From positions 62,001 through 126,000 of the forward strand of contig UCNG01000012.1 of the NCBI GenBank assembly GCA_900473915.1: 64,000 nt of DNA, written 5' to 3'. The notes under the pieces were generated by a model. It did no database searches. It was not told where the DNA came from and worked only from the letters and a program-made list of their open reading frames with translations. Positions within the stretch are counted from its first letter, which is position 1; every line of letters starts with the position of its first letter. The position numbers and the translations under genes are program-made. Shown in pieces: positions 16,265-24,710 of the stretch. The DNA is from Hyphomicrobiales bacterium. GTDB lineage: Bacteria; Pseudomonadota; Alphaproteobacteria; Rhizobiales; Rhizobiaceae.

Positions 16265-16786
16265 ATGGTAAAGATCGGTTTTGTGACTGTTTCCGACCGT
16301 GCAAGCCGCGGTGAATACGAAGATCTGAGCGGTCCCGCCATGGAAGCATGGATTAAAACCGCCGTCGTCACGCCGTATGAAACAGCCCGCCGTGTTATTC
16401 CCGATGGCATGCAATCGGTTCGCGACACGCTTGTCGATCTTTGTGATATCGAGGCGTGTGATCTCATCCTGACGACAGGCGGTACAGGGCCGAGCCCGCG
16501 TGATGAAACGCCAGAGGCCATGCAGGCGGTCCTGCATAAGGAGCTACCGGGGTTTGGTGAGTTGATGCGCCGCGTCAGCCTTGAGCAGACACCGACCGCT
16601 ATTCTGTCCCGCCAGACGGCGGGCAGCCGCGGCAAGAGCTTCATTCTCAATCTACCCGGCAAACCGGCATCTATCGCCATGACCTTGCAGGCAATCTTTC
16701 CGGCAGTACCTTATTGTCTCGACCTTATTGGAGCGGGGCGGATCGATACCGATCCGGCAGTTGTGAAGGCTCATCGACCGGGTTGA
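16265..16786 (+). CDS. mog: Molybdopterin adenylyltransferase
   Basis: The 173-residue MoaB/Mog protein activates molybdopterin by adenylylation before molybdenum insertion. Seen are the N-terminal KIGFVTVSDRASRGEYEDLSGPAM motif, the nucleotide-binding TTGGTGPSPRDETPEA (about residues 69-84), and the LPGKPASI motif near the C-terminus. A GTG lies one codon upstream at 16262; I prefer the ATG at 16265 with GAG six bases before. It stands alone, bounded by terminators on both sides. Confidence 0.9.
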   Translation: MVKIGFVTVSDRASRGEYEDLSGPAMEAWIKTAVVTPYETARRVIPDGMQSVRDTLVDLCDIEACDLILTTGGTGPSPRDETPEAMQAVLHKELPGFGELMRRVSLEQTPTAILSRQTAGSRGKSFILNLPGKPASIAMTLQAIFPAVPYCLDLIGAGRIDTDPAVVKAHRPG

Positions 16787-16884
16787 GCCGATAGCCTCAA
16801 AACCGGCGACGCAAGCGGTTCGAAACTACCGGCCCTTATTGTCAGACCGTATAACAACGGTCGCCGTTTCCACGATGGAAGATA

Positions 16885-16913
16885 AAATGGCCGGGCGTTT
16901 TGCCCGGCCATTT
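16885..16913. terminator. Bidirectional terminator between mog and the peptide-binding gene
   Basis: Perfect 12-bp arms (AAATGGCCGGGC / GCCCGGCCATTT) enclose the loop GTTTT. The A- and T-rich arm ends allow termination in both directions between two convergent genes. Confidence 0.85.
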
Positions 16914-16922
16914 CGTTTCCCG

Positions 16923-18614
16923 TCAGTCCTTCGTTACGGTCTGAACATAGTTGGCATCGGCCACCATGTTGAAACCGTGCACGTTCGAGCTCGTCACGGC
17001 TGTTTCGATCTGCTGGTAAATGATCGCGAACGGGCTTGTGTCCTGGAACTTCTTTTGAAGGTCGTGATACATCGCCTCACGCTTGGCGGTATCACGCTCT
17101 TCGGCGGCAGCCATGGTTTCCGCCGTCAATTCCGGAATATCCCAATGCGCCTGCCATGCGCTCGTGCGCATCGAGACGTCTTCGCCATTATTCGGATTGT
17201 TGGTGAAGGTCACTGCATTGGTGTGCGGGTCCCAATAATCCGGCCCCCAGATGCCAAGAGCCATCTGATGCTTGCGCGCGCGAACCTTGGTGGTTGTCAG
17301 CCTGCCATCGCCTTGCAGGATTTCCACCTGCACGCCCGCCTTGCCCATGGTCTGCTGGATATTTTCGGCGATGCCGACGAATGGCTGCGTGTTGCGAACG
17401 TCCAGCGTCACCTTGAAGCCGTCCTTCAGGCCCGCCTTGGCAAGCAGTTCCCTGGCTTTATCGACATCATAGGTGAACGGCTTGTCCCCGACAGCGCCGA
17501 ACATGCCGAGCGGCAGGAACGACTGGTGCGTGCGGCCGATGCCCTTGATGAGTTTCGCTTCGATCGTATCGTAGTCGATCAGATATTTAAGCGCCTGCCG
17601 GACTTCGGGCTTTGCAAGTTCAGGCACATTCTGGTTGGCCACCAGATAATAGACGCGGCCTTTTGGTGCGTTGATGACGTGGAACTTCTCGTCCTTGCTC
17701 AGTTCTTCGATGTCGCCGGGTTCCAGATTGCGGGCAATGTCGACGTCACCCGCCTGCAGGAGCAGGCGCTGAGAAACACCTTCCTTCACATGGCGATAGA
17801 TGACGCGCTTCATGGCCGGTTTTGGATCGACATAGTTTTCGTTGCGCTCCAGAAGAAGAACTTCATTGGCGCGCCATTGCCTGAGCGCCAAAGGACCGGA
17901 GCCCGCATAGTTGTTTTTCAGCCATTCGTAACCGAAATCGGTTTCGTAAGGGTAGTCCTTGGTCTTTTCCGCCTTCTGCTCATGCTCCTTCACCAGCTTG
18001 CTGTCGACAATCGATGCAACGCTGGATGTGAGACAGTTGAGAACAAAGCTTGGCGCAAAAGCCTTGCCTGTGGTGAAAACAAGCGTTTCGTCGTCGGTCG
18101 CGACGATGTTCTGGTCGGCATTTTCGCGGGTGAGACCAAATTGGCTCAGAATGAACGCCGGGCTCTTGTCCAGCTTGATGGCGCGCTGTAGCGAATAGGC
18201 GGCGTCCTTGGCGGTCAAAGGGTTGCCGGAAGCGAATTTCAGCCCCTTGCGGATTTTGAACGTGATCGACTTGCCGTCGTCCGAAAAGGTCCAGCTTTCG
18301 GCAATCTGAGGGATGATCTTGGTCGGGTCCTTGGTGTCGGTCGTGATAAGCCGCTCATAAGTGCTGGTCAGCACCTCAGACGTGGTGATCTCGAAGATTT
18401 CAGCCGGATCGAGCGAAATGACATCGTCGATGCTCATCGCGATGACAAGCGTGTCGACCGGCGTCGCGGCTTCCACCGCTTTCGGTGACGCGGACAGAAA
18501 TAGTGTGAACGCGAGCGCGGCCGGTATGGATGCTCGCAGCAGCTTCCGTGCAAGGCCGTGCCTGGTGTGGGCTGCCTTCGAGATATGAGCAAATGGCGGT
18601 ATTACGGTTGTCAT
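16923..18614 (-). CDS. ABC transporter substrate-binding protein, family 5 (peptide/nickel type)
   Basis: The 563-residue product is an extracytoplasmic binding protein of the DppA/OppA family. A long N-terminal region ends in a hydrophobic signal segment with cleavage near residue 50 (VEA before ATPVD). The mature protein shows DDVISLDPAEIFEITTSEVLTSTYERL, the WTFSDDGKSITFKIRKGLKFASGNPLTAKDAAYSLQR cluster and the domain II NENYVDPKPAMKRV motif. The start at 18614 has GGGGGA seven bases upstream; the frame is open to 18647. No permease or ATPase gene adjoins it, so it must use components encoded elsewhere. Confidence 0.85.
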   Translation of the reverse strand: MTTVIPPFAHISKAAHTRHGLARKLLRASIPAALAFTLFLSASPKAVEAATPVDTLVIAMSIDDVISLDPAEIFEITTSEVLTSTYERLITTDTKDPTKIIPQIAESWTFSDDGKSITFKIRKGLKFASGNPLTAKDAAYSLQRAIKLDKSPAFILSQFGLTRENADQNIVATDDETLVFTTGKAFAPSFVLNCLTSSVASIVDSKLVKEHEQKAEKTKDYPYETDFGYEWLKNNYAGSGPLALRQWRANEVLLLERNENYVDPKPAMKRVIYRHVKEGVSQRLLLQAGDVDIARNLEPGDIEELSKDEKFHVINAPKGRVYYLVANQNVPELAKPEVRQALKYLIDYDTIEAKLIKGIGRTHQSFLPLGMFGAVGDKPFTYDVDKARELLAKAGLKDGFKVTLDVRNTQPFVGIAENIQQTMGKAGVQVEILQGDGRLTTTKVRARKHQMALGIWGPDYWDPHTNAVTFTNNPNNGEDVSMRTSAWQAHWDIPELTAETMAAAEERDTAKREAMYHDLQKKFQDTSPFAIIYQQIETAVTSSNVHGFNMVADANYVQTVTKD

Positions 18615-18789
18615 GCAACTTCCCCCTTCGGACCACGCAATCCGCACATGTCGCGCGATTGCGGCCCGCTTTGATGAAGCTTCGCAAGCTTGTCGCTTCG
18701 TCGCGACTCTCTTGAAGCATCTGCATTACATCCAGCTTTTGGGGAGGGGACAACGGCCTGATGAAATATTTTCCCGGTGAAACGAAAAA

Positions 18790-18810
18790 GCCGGAGGAAA
18801 CTCCTCCGGC
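18790..18810 (-). terminator. Rho-independent terminator of the nitroreductase gene
   Basis: A perfect 9-bp stem (GCCGGAGGA / TCCTCCGGC) with a three-base loop is followed on the minus strand by CTTTTTCG. It lies 28 bases past the nitroreductase stop codon. Confidence 0.85.
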
Positions 18811-18837
18811 CCGATCTTTTTTCGATGCAATGAACGC

Positions 18838-19437
18838 TTAGAAGAAAACTCTGAAACGGTCGGCGTCGTCTATGAAAGCCTTTTCGCCGAAGGGCTGTTC
18901 GTTTGAGCCGAACGGCATCTGGGCACGGAGTTTCCACGAGGCTGGAATATCCCAGGTCTGGGCGACTTCCTGATCGATCAGCGGGTTATAGTGCTGGAGG
19001 CTGGCGCCGATATTCGCATTGGCAAGCGCGGTCCAGACCGAATGCTGCGCCATGCCGCTCGACTGTTCAGACCAGACCGGGAAGTTGTCGGCATAAAGCG
19101 GGAAGTTTTCCTGAAGTCCCTTAACGACATTCTGGTCTTCGTAGAACAATACCGTACCGGCACCGGCAGCGAAGCTGTCGATTTTGGCTTCCGTCTGCGA
19201 GAATGCGTCGGCTGGAACGATCTGGCGGAGTGTTTCCTTCACCATGCTCCACAGCTTGTCGCTCTCGGCGCCAAACAGGATCACGGCACGTGAACTCTGC
19301 GAGTTGAACGAGGAAGGCGTGTGCTTGACCGCTTCGCGGATCAGCTCGGCCACATCTTCATTCGACAACGGAAGGGATTTGCCCAGAGCATACTGCGTAC
19401 GGCGCTTCTTGATGGAATTCAGCAGGGAATTATTCAT
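18838..19437 (-). CDS. Nitroreductase family protein (Frm2/Hbn1-like)
   Basis: The 199-residue flavoprotein fits the FMN-dependent nitroreductase family, in the subgroup with RRTQYALGKSLPLS near the N-terminus, the FMN-contact HTPSSFNSQSSRAVILFG, and a MPFGSNEQP motif near the C-terminus. Such proteins reduce nitro or quinone compounds with NAD(P)H; members of this subgroup are reported to respond to oxidative or lipid stress. The in vivo substrate is unknown. The start at 19437 gives the usual length. A perfect palindrome (19553-19567) lies 115 bases upstream. Confidence 0.82.
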   Translation of the reverse strand: MNNSLLNSIKKRRTQYALGKSLPLSNEDVAELIREAVKHTPSSFNSQSSRAVILFGAESDKLWSMVKETLRQIVPADAFSQTEAKIDSFAAGAGTVLFYEDQNVVKGLQENFPLYADNFPVWSEQSSGMAQHSVWTALANANIGASLQHYNPLIDQEVAQTWDIPASWKLRAQMPFGSNEQPFGEKAFIDDADRFRVFF

Positions 19438-19796
19438 GACTGGGGTCCTGTGTTTCAGCGGTCGGGCAGGCTGTCCGGCTTGGGATTTTCAAGGCAACCT
19501 GTTGCGATAATGATGAGCTAGATATTGTTATTTAGGCGCGGGAGGCCAGCCCGTGTTTCTGAAACACACTGTCAACGATACGTGGCTAGTTTCATCGGAC
19601 TGTTTATTTTCCCGTCATGCGTTTGCAGTGAAAACGGGCCACTGCGCATGGCTCTCACAGCAAACTTCCCGGTTTTCCAGGGTTTACAAGAGCGGTTCTT
19701 TGGTGGAATCTAACTAAAAAGGTGAGATTTAAGGCGCGGATTTTGACGACACCCGTTTCGGGTCGTTGTCGCAAAACGGGATGAGGTCACGATAGT
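19438..19796. other. Divergent intergenic region with a perfect 15-bp palindrome (19553-19567)
   Basis: This 359-base region contains no gene that I can support. GTGTTTC-T-GAAACAC at 19553-19567 is a perfect dyad with a single central base, of operator size, placed between the nitroreductase start (minus) and the FAD protein start (plus). A weaker inverted repeat (ACCCG/CGGGT) sits around 19750. Confidence 0.5.
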
Positions 19797-21122
19797 TTGA
19801 AGTCATTTGTCATCATCGGCGCCGGAGCAAGCGGCATCATTCTGGCTGCACAATTGCTCCGGCGTTCGCCGGAATCGACCGTGCGAATTTTCGAGCGGTC
19901 GGGCCGGTTGGGAACGGGGATAGCTTACGCGACGGACAATTCCAGTCATCTTCTCAATGTCCGCGCCAGCAATATGAGCGCCTTTCCCGATCAGCCGGAT
20001 CACTTCCTCAATTGGCTGCAGACGAGCGGCGACCGGTGGGAGCAGCCGTACAGTTTTGTGCCGCGTAAAGTCTACCGGGCCTATCTGGAGCATTTGATTG
20101 AGCCTTATCTTTCCGCAGGTGACTCACGATTGACGGTTGAAAAGACCGGTATTGTTGACGTGTCGCTGAAAGCAGGCAGACCAGCCGTTGTCACCGAAAC
20201 CGGCGAAACCTTCGAAACCGATGCGGTTATTCTTGCGACGGGAAATGAGGCCGCCATTGCGAAATCCGGCAGCCAGATTACGGAATACTGGTCAAGCAAT
20301 GGCTATTTCGATGTGCCGACGGATGCTCCGGTCGCGATATTCGGTACCGGCCTTTCGATGATCGACAGCGTGTTGTCGTTGCTCGACAAGGGGCATCATG
20401 CCCCGATATACGCGATTTCACGCAGGGGGCTTTTACCCGCGCGTCACGCCCCGGCTCAAGCCGTTCCGATTGCGGCGGACGATCTGCCCGTATCGCTGGG
20501 CCTGCCGAAGCTCATGCAGCGCGTGCGCGCCATGATGGCGGAAGCGGAAACAGCCGGTTACGGCTGGCGCAGTGTGATGGACGGCCTGCGCCCACATACG
20601 CAGCATATATGGGCTGGGTTGCCGACTTCACAGCGTCGCGGTTTCCTCAGGCATCTTCGTCCATGGTGGGATGTCCATCGCCATCGCATGGCTCCGGCTG
20701 TGGCGGATCGTATCGAATCTGCCGTGGACAATGCACAGCTTAAAATCACGGCGGGTCATCTCGTTTCCGTGCGCGACGAAGGAGGAGGGATGGAAATCCG
20801 CTATCGCCCGCGGCGCAGCGAAAAGATCGAGATGCTGCATGTGGCGGCGGTCATTGATTGCCGTGGCGGCAATTCGCGTTTCTCGACAACCCGCAATGCG
20901 GCATTGATCGGACTCATGGAACATGGGCTGGCTCGACCGGATGCCCTCGATCTGGGGTTGGATGTAACCCGCGGGCTGCAGCTTCTCAATGCGCGAGGCG
21001 AGCCATCCGGTCCGTTTTTCGCCATCGGTCCGGTTACGAAGGGCGCATTCTGGGAAGTCACAGCCGTGCCGGACATTCGCGTTCAGGCTGAGAGGCTGTC
21101 CGCGATTTTACTTGAAGGATAA
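19797..21122 (+). CDS. FAD/NAD(P)-binding protein (NAD_binding_9 family)
   Basis: The 441-residue product begins almost at once with a dinucleotide-binding fold (FVIIGAGASGIILAAQLLRR). It continues with GRLGTGIAYATDNSSHLLNVRASNMSAFPD, the family hallmark, and a second nucleotide-binding segment (VAIFGTGLSMIDSVLSLLD). It belongs to the group of YdhS-like FAD/NAD(P) proteins whose reaction is not known. Translation appears to start at a TTG (19797), since no ATG fits the beginning of the fold; GAGG lies ten bases upstream. It is a monocistronic gene divergent from the nitroreductase. Confidence 0.75.
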   Translation: MKSFVIIGAGASGIILAAQLLRRSPESTVRIFERSGRLGTGIAYATDNSSHLLNVRASNMSAFPDQPDHFLNWLQTSGDRWEQPYSFVPRKVYRAYLEHLIEPYLSAGDSRLTVEKTGIVDVSLKAGRPAVVTETGETFETDAVILATGNEAAIAKSGSQITEYWSSNGYFDVPTDAPVAIFGTGLSMIDSVLSLLDKGHHAPIYAISRRGLLPARHAPAQAVPIAADDLPVSLGLPKLMQRVRAMMAEAETAGYGWRSVMDGLRPHTQHIWAGLPTSQRRGFLRHLRPWWDVHRHRMAPAVADRIESAVDNAQLKITAGHLVSVRDEGGGMEIRYRPRRSEKIEMLHVAAVIDCRGGNSRFSTTRNAALIGLMEHGLARPDALDLGLDVTRGLQLLNARGEPSGPFFAIGPVTKGAFWEVTAVPDIRVQAERLSAILLEG

Positions 21123-21456
21123 GGGCCTCTTCAAAAGCCATGTCCGCGACAATCTTCCCGATAAGACTATGTCATTCGACTGAAAGATTTTCGGGTGAGT
21201 ATGTCCAATCGTCAGGCATCGCGGTTCGCAGCAACCGATAAATTATAGATTTTCTGGCAAGAGGAACCATAAAATGATTCAAATCTGCACCATAAGCCAT
21301 TGAAAGCTATTGCCATAATGTTCCGAGGCCCGTCATAATAAGGCCATCGGGACATATGATTCCTCTCTACAACTTGCCGGAGCGATTCTGTTGCTGTTTT
21401 CTTGAGCGGTGCCTGCTTCGGATCAACCTTGATTTCGGCTAGGAGGCCTGTGGCGC
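21123..21456. other. Intergenic region upstream of the mrp operon
   Basis: This 334-base stretch is moderately AT-rich and should hold the promoter of the antiporter operon. I see no gene, clear dyad or terminator in it. An AGGAGG ribosome binding site (21441-21446) precedes the first gene. Confidence 0.5.
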
Positions 21457-24372
21457 ATGACGATGGACGGCAGAATGCTTTTCCTGCTTGTCCTTCTACC
21501 ATTCCTTGGCAGCGCCATAACCGGATTGTTCAGGGGGGCTGACCGCAGCGGCTCGGCCTGGTTTACGGCAGCGATTGCGCTTGTCGCCTTTATTGTCACC
21601 GCCAGCCTCTACCCCATCGTGTCGGATGGCAAGGTGCTTCGCGGCACCGTGGAGTGGCTTCCGGCCTACGGGCTCAATGTCACTTTCCGGATGGACGGCT
21701 TTGCATGGCTTTTCGCGATGCTCATCACGGGCATCGGCCTTCTGGTCGTCATTTATGCGCGCTATTACATGTCGCCGGAAGATCCGGTGCCGAGGTTCTT
21801 CTCGTTCCTTTTGTCCTTCATGGGATCGATGCTTGGCGTGGTTCTGTCGGGCAATCTGATTTTGCTTGCGGTATTCTGGGAACTGACCAGCATCTTCTCA
21901 TTTTTGCTGATCGGCTATTGGTATCACAATGCAAGTGCCCGTGACGGAGCGCGCATGGCACTGACGGTGACCGGCATAGGCGGTTTCTGTCTGCTGGCAG
22001 GCGTTCTGATCCTTGGGCATATTGTGGGAAGCTACGATCTCGACAACGTTCTGGCGGCAGGCAACCTCGTTCGGACCCATCCGCTCTACAGCGTGGCGCT
22101 CATTCTGATCCTGCTTGGCGCATTCACCAAGAGCGCCCAGTTTCCGTTCCATTTCTGGCTTCCGAACGCCATGGCTGCGCCGACGCCTGTATCTGCCTAT
22201 CTGCATTCGGCGACCATGGTAAAGGCTGGCGTGTTCCTGCTTGCCCGTCTTTGGCCAGTTTTCAGCGGAACTGAGGAGTGGTTCTGGATCGTCGGTTCCG
22301 CCGGGCTGATAACGCTTCTGATCGCGAGTTTTTTTGCGGTTTTCCAACAGGACCTCAAAGGTCTGCTCGCCTATTCGACCATCAGCAATCTTGGCCTGAT
22401 CACGGTTCTGCTCAGCCTCGGCAGCCCGCTAGCCGCCGTTGCCGCGATTTTCCACATGGTCAATCACGCGATCTTCAAGGCATCGCTCTTCATGGCGGCG
22501 GGCATCATCGATCACGAAACCGGCACGCGCGACATGCGCAAGCTGAGCGGGCTGTTGCGCCCCATGCCTTATACGGCGACGCTTGCCATGGTGGCGAGTG
22601 CGGCGATGGCTGGCGTGCCGTTGCTCAACGGGTTCATTTCCAAGGAAATGTTCTTCGCTGAAGCGGTGGAAACCCACATGGCGTCGTGGCTCGATACGAT
22701 CACGCCTTATGTTGCCACGATTGCGGGTATCTTCACGGTCGCCTATTCCGTGCGCTTTATCTATTCGACGTTCTTCGGGCCACCACCGCATGATCTGCCG
22801 CGTGAGCCGCACGAGCCTCCGCATTGGATGCGCCGTCCGATCGAGCTTCTGGTCTTGCTTTGCCTGTTGATCGGCGTCGTTCCGGGTCTGTCTATCGGCC
22901 CGTTCCTGCATTCGGCTGTTCTGTCGGTGCTAGGCAAGGCAACGCCGGAATATAGCCTTTCTGTCTGGCACGGCTTCAATCTGCCGCTGATGATGAGTAT
23001 CATCGCCATGATAGGCGGCATTCTTCTGCACTGGATGCTGAAAAACTATCTCGCAAACAGCGAAGATGGCCCGCCGCTCTTCCGGCACTTGCAGGGGCAG
23101 CGTATTTTTGAGCGTGTTCTGGTGACCCTGTCATGGAATTGGGCGCGCAAGGCCGAAGCCTTTCTCAGCACGCGCCGTTTGCAGCCGCAGCTGCGTATCG
23201 TTGTCGTGGTGGCCGTATTTGCCGCCGCCTGGCCGATTTTCGCCTCCGGCCTGCAATCTGGTTCGCTCGGTCCGCAGCCGGTTGATCCTATCTTTGCCGG
23301 CCTTTGGATACTTGGCGGGGCCTGTGCCGTCGGCGCGGCCTATCAGGCAAAGTTTCACCGGCTGGCTGCACTCATTCTTCTGGGCGGGGCGGGGCTTGTT
23401 ACCTGCATCACCTTCGTCTGGCTGTCCGCGCCCGACCTGGCAGTGACCCAATTGCTGGTCGAAATCGTCACCACCGTTCTGCTGCTGCTCGGCCTTCGCT
23501 GGCTGCCGAAGCGTTGGGAAGATCCCGATCCGCTTCCGGTACAGATTGGCCCTCGCATCCGCCGCTATCGCGATCTCCTGCTTGCCATCGGCAGCGGGGC
23601 AGGGGTGGCCGCCATCGCCTATGCGGTGATGACGCGCGTATCGCCCAGCAGCATCGGCGACTATTTCCTCGAAAACGCCTATTCGGGCGGCGGCGGCAAG
23701 AATGTCGTGAATGTCATTCTGGTGGATTTCCGCGCTTTCGATACGTTTGGGGAAATCGCGGTCCTCGGCATTGTCGGCCTTACGGTCTTTGCGCTCCTGC
23801 GTCGTTTCCGTCCTGCGCCCGATACGACCGGATCGACGGCCCAGCAGAAGATTCAGGATGCCTATGACGAGGCAGCGCCCGATCGCAAGGCCGGTGAAAC
23901 ACTGGCCGATTATCTGGCCGTGCCGTCCGTCATCATGCAATGGCTGTTCCCGGTCATCATTGTGCTGGCAGTGCATCTGTTCCTGCGTGGCCATGATTTG
24001 CCGGGCGGTGGGTTTGCTGCCGGTATCACGCTCGCAATCGCATTCCTGCTGCAATATCTGGCATCAGGCGCGCGCGTGGTGGAGGATCGCTTGCGCATCC
24101 TGCCCCTGCGCTGGATCGGGCTCGGCCTGCTGTTTGCCGCCGCAACGGGCGCTGGATCGTGGTTCTTCGGCTATCCGTTCCTGACAACCTTCTTCCAGTA
24201 TACGGAAATACCGCATATCGGAAAAATGCCGACAGCCAGCGCTCTGCTGTTCGATCTTGGGGTCTTTACACTCGTGGTCGGGGCTACCGTGCTCGTTTTG
24301 ATCGCTCTCGCGCACCAGTCGCTGCGTAAACACCGTGTCGAAAAGCTCGCCGCAACGAAGGAGGAGAACTGA
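21457..24372 (+). CDS. mnhA: Na+(K+)/H+ antiporter subunit A fused to subunit B
   Basis: The 971-residue membrane protein is the large subunit of the Mrp/Mnh/Pha antiporter, homologous to NuoL of complex I. The NuoL/M-like core shows FWELTSIFSFLLIGYW, GAFTKSAQFPFHFWLPNAMAAPTPVSAYLHSATMVKAG and the INHAIFKASLF-like motif MVNHAIFKASLFM. The C-terminal third contains a MnhB-like domain (VHLFLRGHDLPGGGFAAGI). This A-B fusion marks a group 2 type operon, as in rhizobial pha. The ATG at 21457 lies ten bases after AGGAGG. Stop and the next start overlap (TGATG). It acts in the cytoplasmic membrane in pH and cation homeostasis. Confidence 0.92.
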   Translation: MTMDGRMLFLLVLLPFLGSAITGLFRGADRSGSAWFTAAIALVAFIVTASLYPIVSDGKVLRGTVEWLPAYGLNVTFRMDGFAWLFAMLITGIGLLVVIYARYYMSPEDPVPRFFSFLLSFMGSMLGVVLSGNLILLAVFWELTSIFSFLLIGYWYHNASARDGARMALTVTGIGGFCLLAGVLILGHIVGSYDLDNVLAAGNLVRTHPLYSVALILILLGAFTKSAQFPFHFWLPNAMAAPTPVSAYLHSATMVKAGVFLLARLWPVFSGTEEWFWIVGSAGLITLLIASFFAVFQQDLKGLLAYSTISNLGLITVLLSLGSPLAAVAAIFHMVNHAIFKASLFMAAGIIDHETGTRDMRKLSGLLRPMPYTATLAMVASAAMAGVPLLNGFISKEMFFAEAVETHMASWLDTITPYVATIAGIFTVAYSVRFIYSTFFGPPPHDLPREPHEPPHWMRRPIELLVLLCLLIGVVPGLSIGPFLHSAVLSVLGKATPEYSLSVWHGFNLPLMMSIIAMIGGILLHWMLKNYLANSEDGPPLFRHLQGQRIFERVLVTLSWNWARKAEAFLSTRRLQPQLRIVVVVAVFAAAWPIFASGLQSGSLGPQPVDPIFAGLWILGGACAVGAAYQAKFHRLAALILLGGAGLVTCITFVWLSAPDLAVTQLLVEIVTTVLLLLGLRWLPKRWEDPDPLPVQIGPRIRRYRDLLLAIGSGAGVAAIAYAVMTRVSPSSIGDYFLENAYSGGGGKNVVNVILVDFRAFDTFGEIAVLGIVGLTVFALLRRFRPAPDTTGSTAQQKIQDAYDEAAPDRKAGETLADYLAVPSVIMQWLFPVIIVLAVHLFLRGHDLPGGGFAAGITLAIAFLLQYLASGARVVEDRLRILPLRWIGLGLLFAAATGAGSWFFGYPFLTTFFQYTEIPHIGKMPTASALLFDLGVFTLVVGATVLVLIALAHQSLRKHRVEKLAATKEEN

Positions 24373-24710
24373 TGGAACTCGTTCTTGCTCTGGCAATCGG
24401 CGTGCTGATGGCATCCGGTGTGTGGCTCATTCTTCGCCCCCGCACTTTTCAGGTGGCAATCGGCCTGTCGCTGGTTTCCTATGCCGTCAACCTATTCATC
24501 TTCTCGATGGGGCGCCTGCGCACCAATGCGGCTCCTGTGCTCGATAGCGGTGTTGACGTTCAGGCCACGCAATATACCGATCCCGTGCCGCAGGCGCTCG
24601 TTTTGACCGCCATCGTCATCGGTTTCGCAATGACCGCACTTTTCCTTGTCGTGCTGCTCGCTTCTCGCGGGTTGACACGTACGGACCACGTGGACGGCAA
24701 GGAGAACTGA
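24372..24710 (+). CDS. mnhC: Na+(K+)/H+ antiporter subunit C
   Basis: This 112-residue three-helix membrane protein is the NuoK-like subunit. It shows LVLALAIGVLMASGVWLILRPRTFQVAIGLSLVSYAVNLFIF and the second conserved block DPVPQALVLTAIVIGFAMTA, both typical of MrpC/PhaC. Its start overlaps the stop of the A subunit gene, and its stop overlaps the D subunit start. Confidence 0.93.
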   Translation: MELVLALAIGVLMASGVWLILRPRTFQVAIGLSLVSYAVNLFIFSMGRLRTNAAPVLDSGVDVQATQYTDPVPQALVLTAIVIGFAMTALFLVVLLASRGLTRTDHVDGKEN

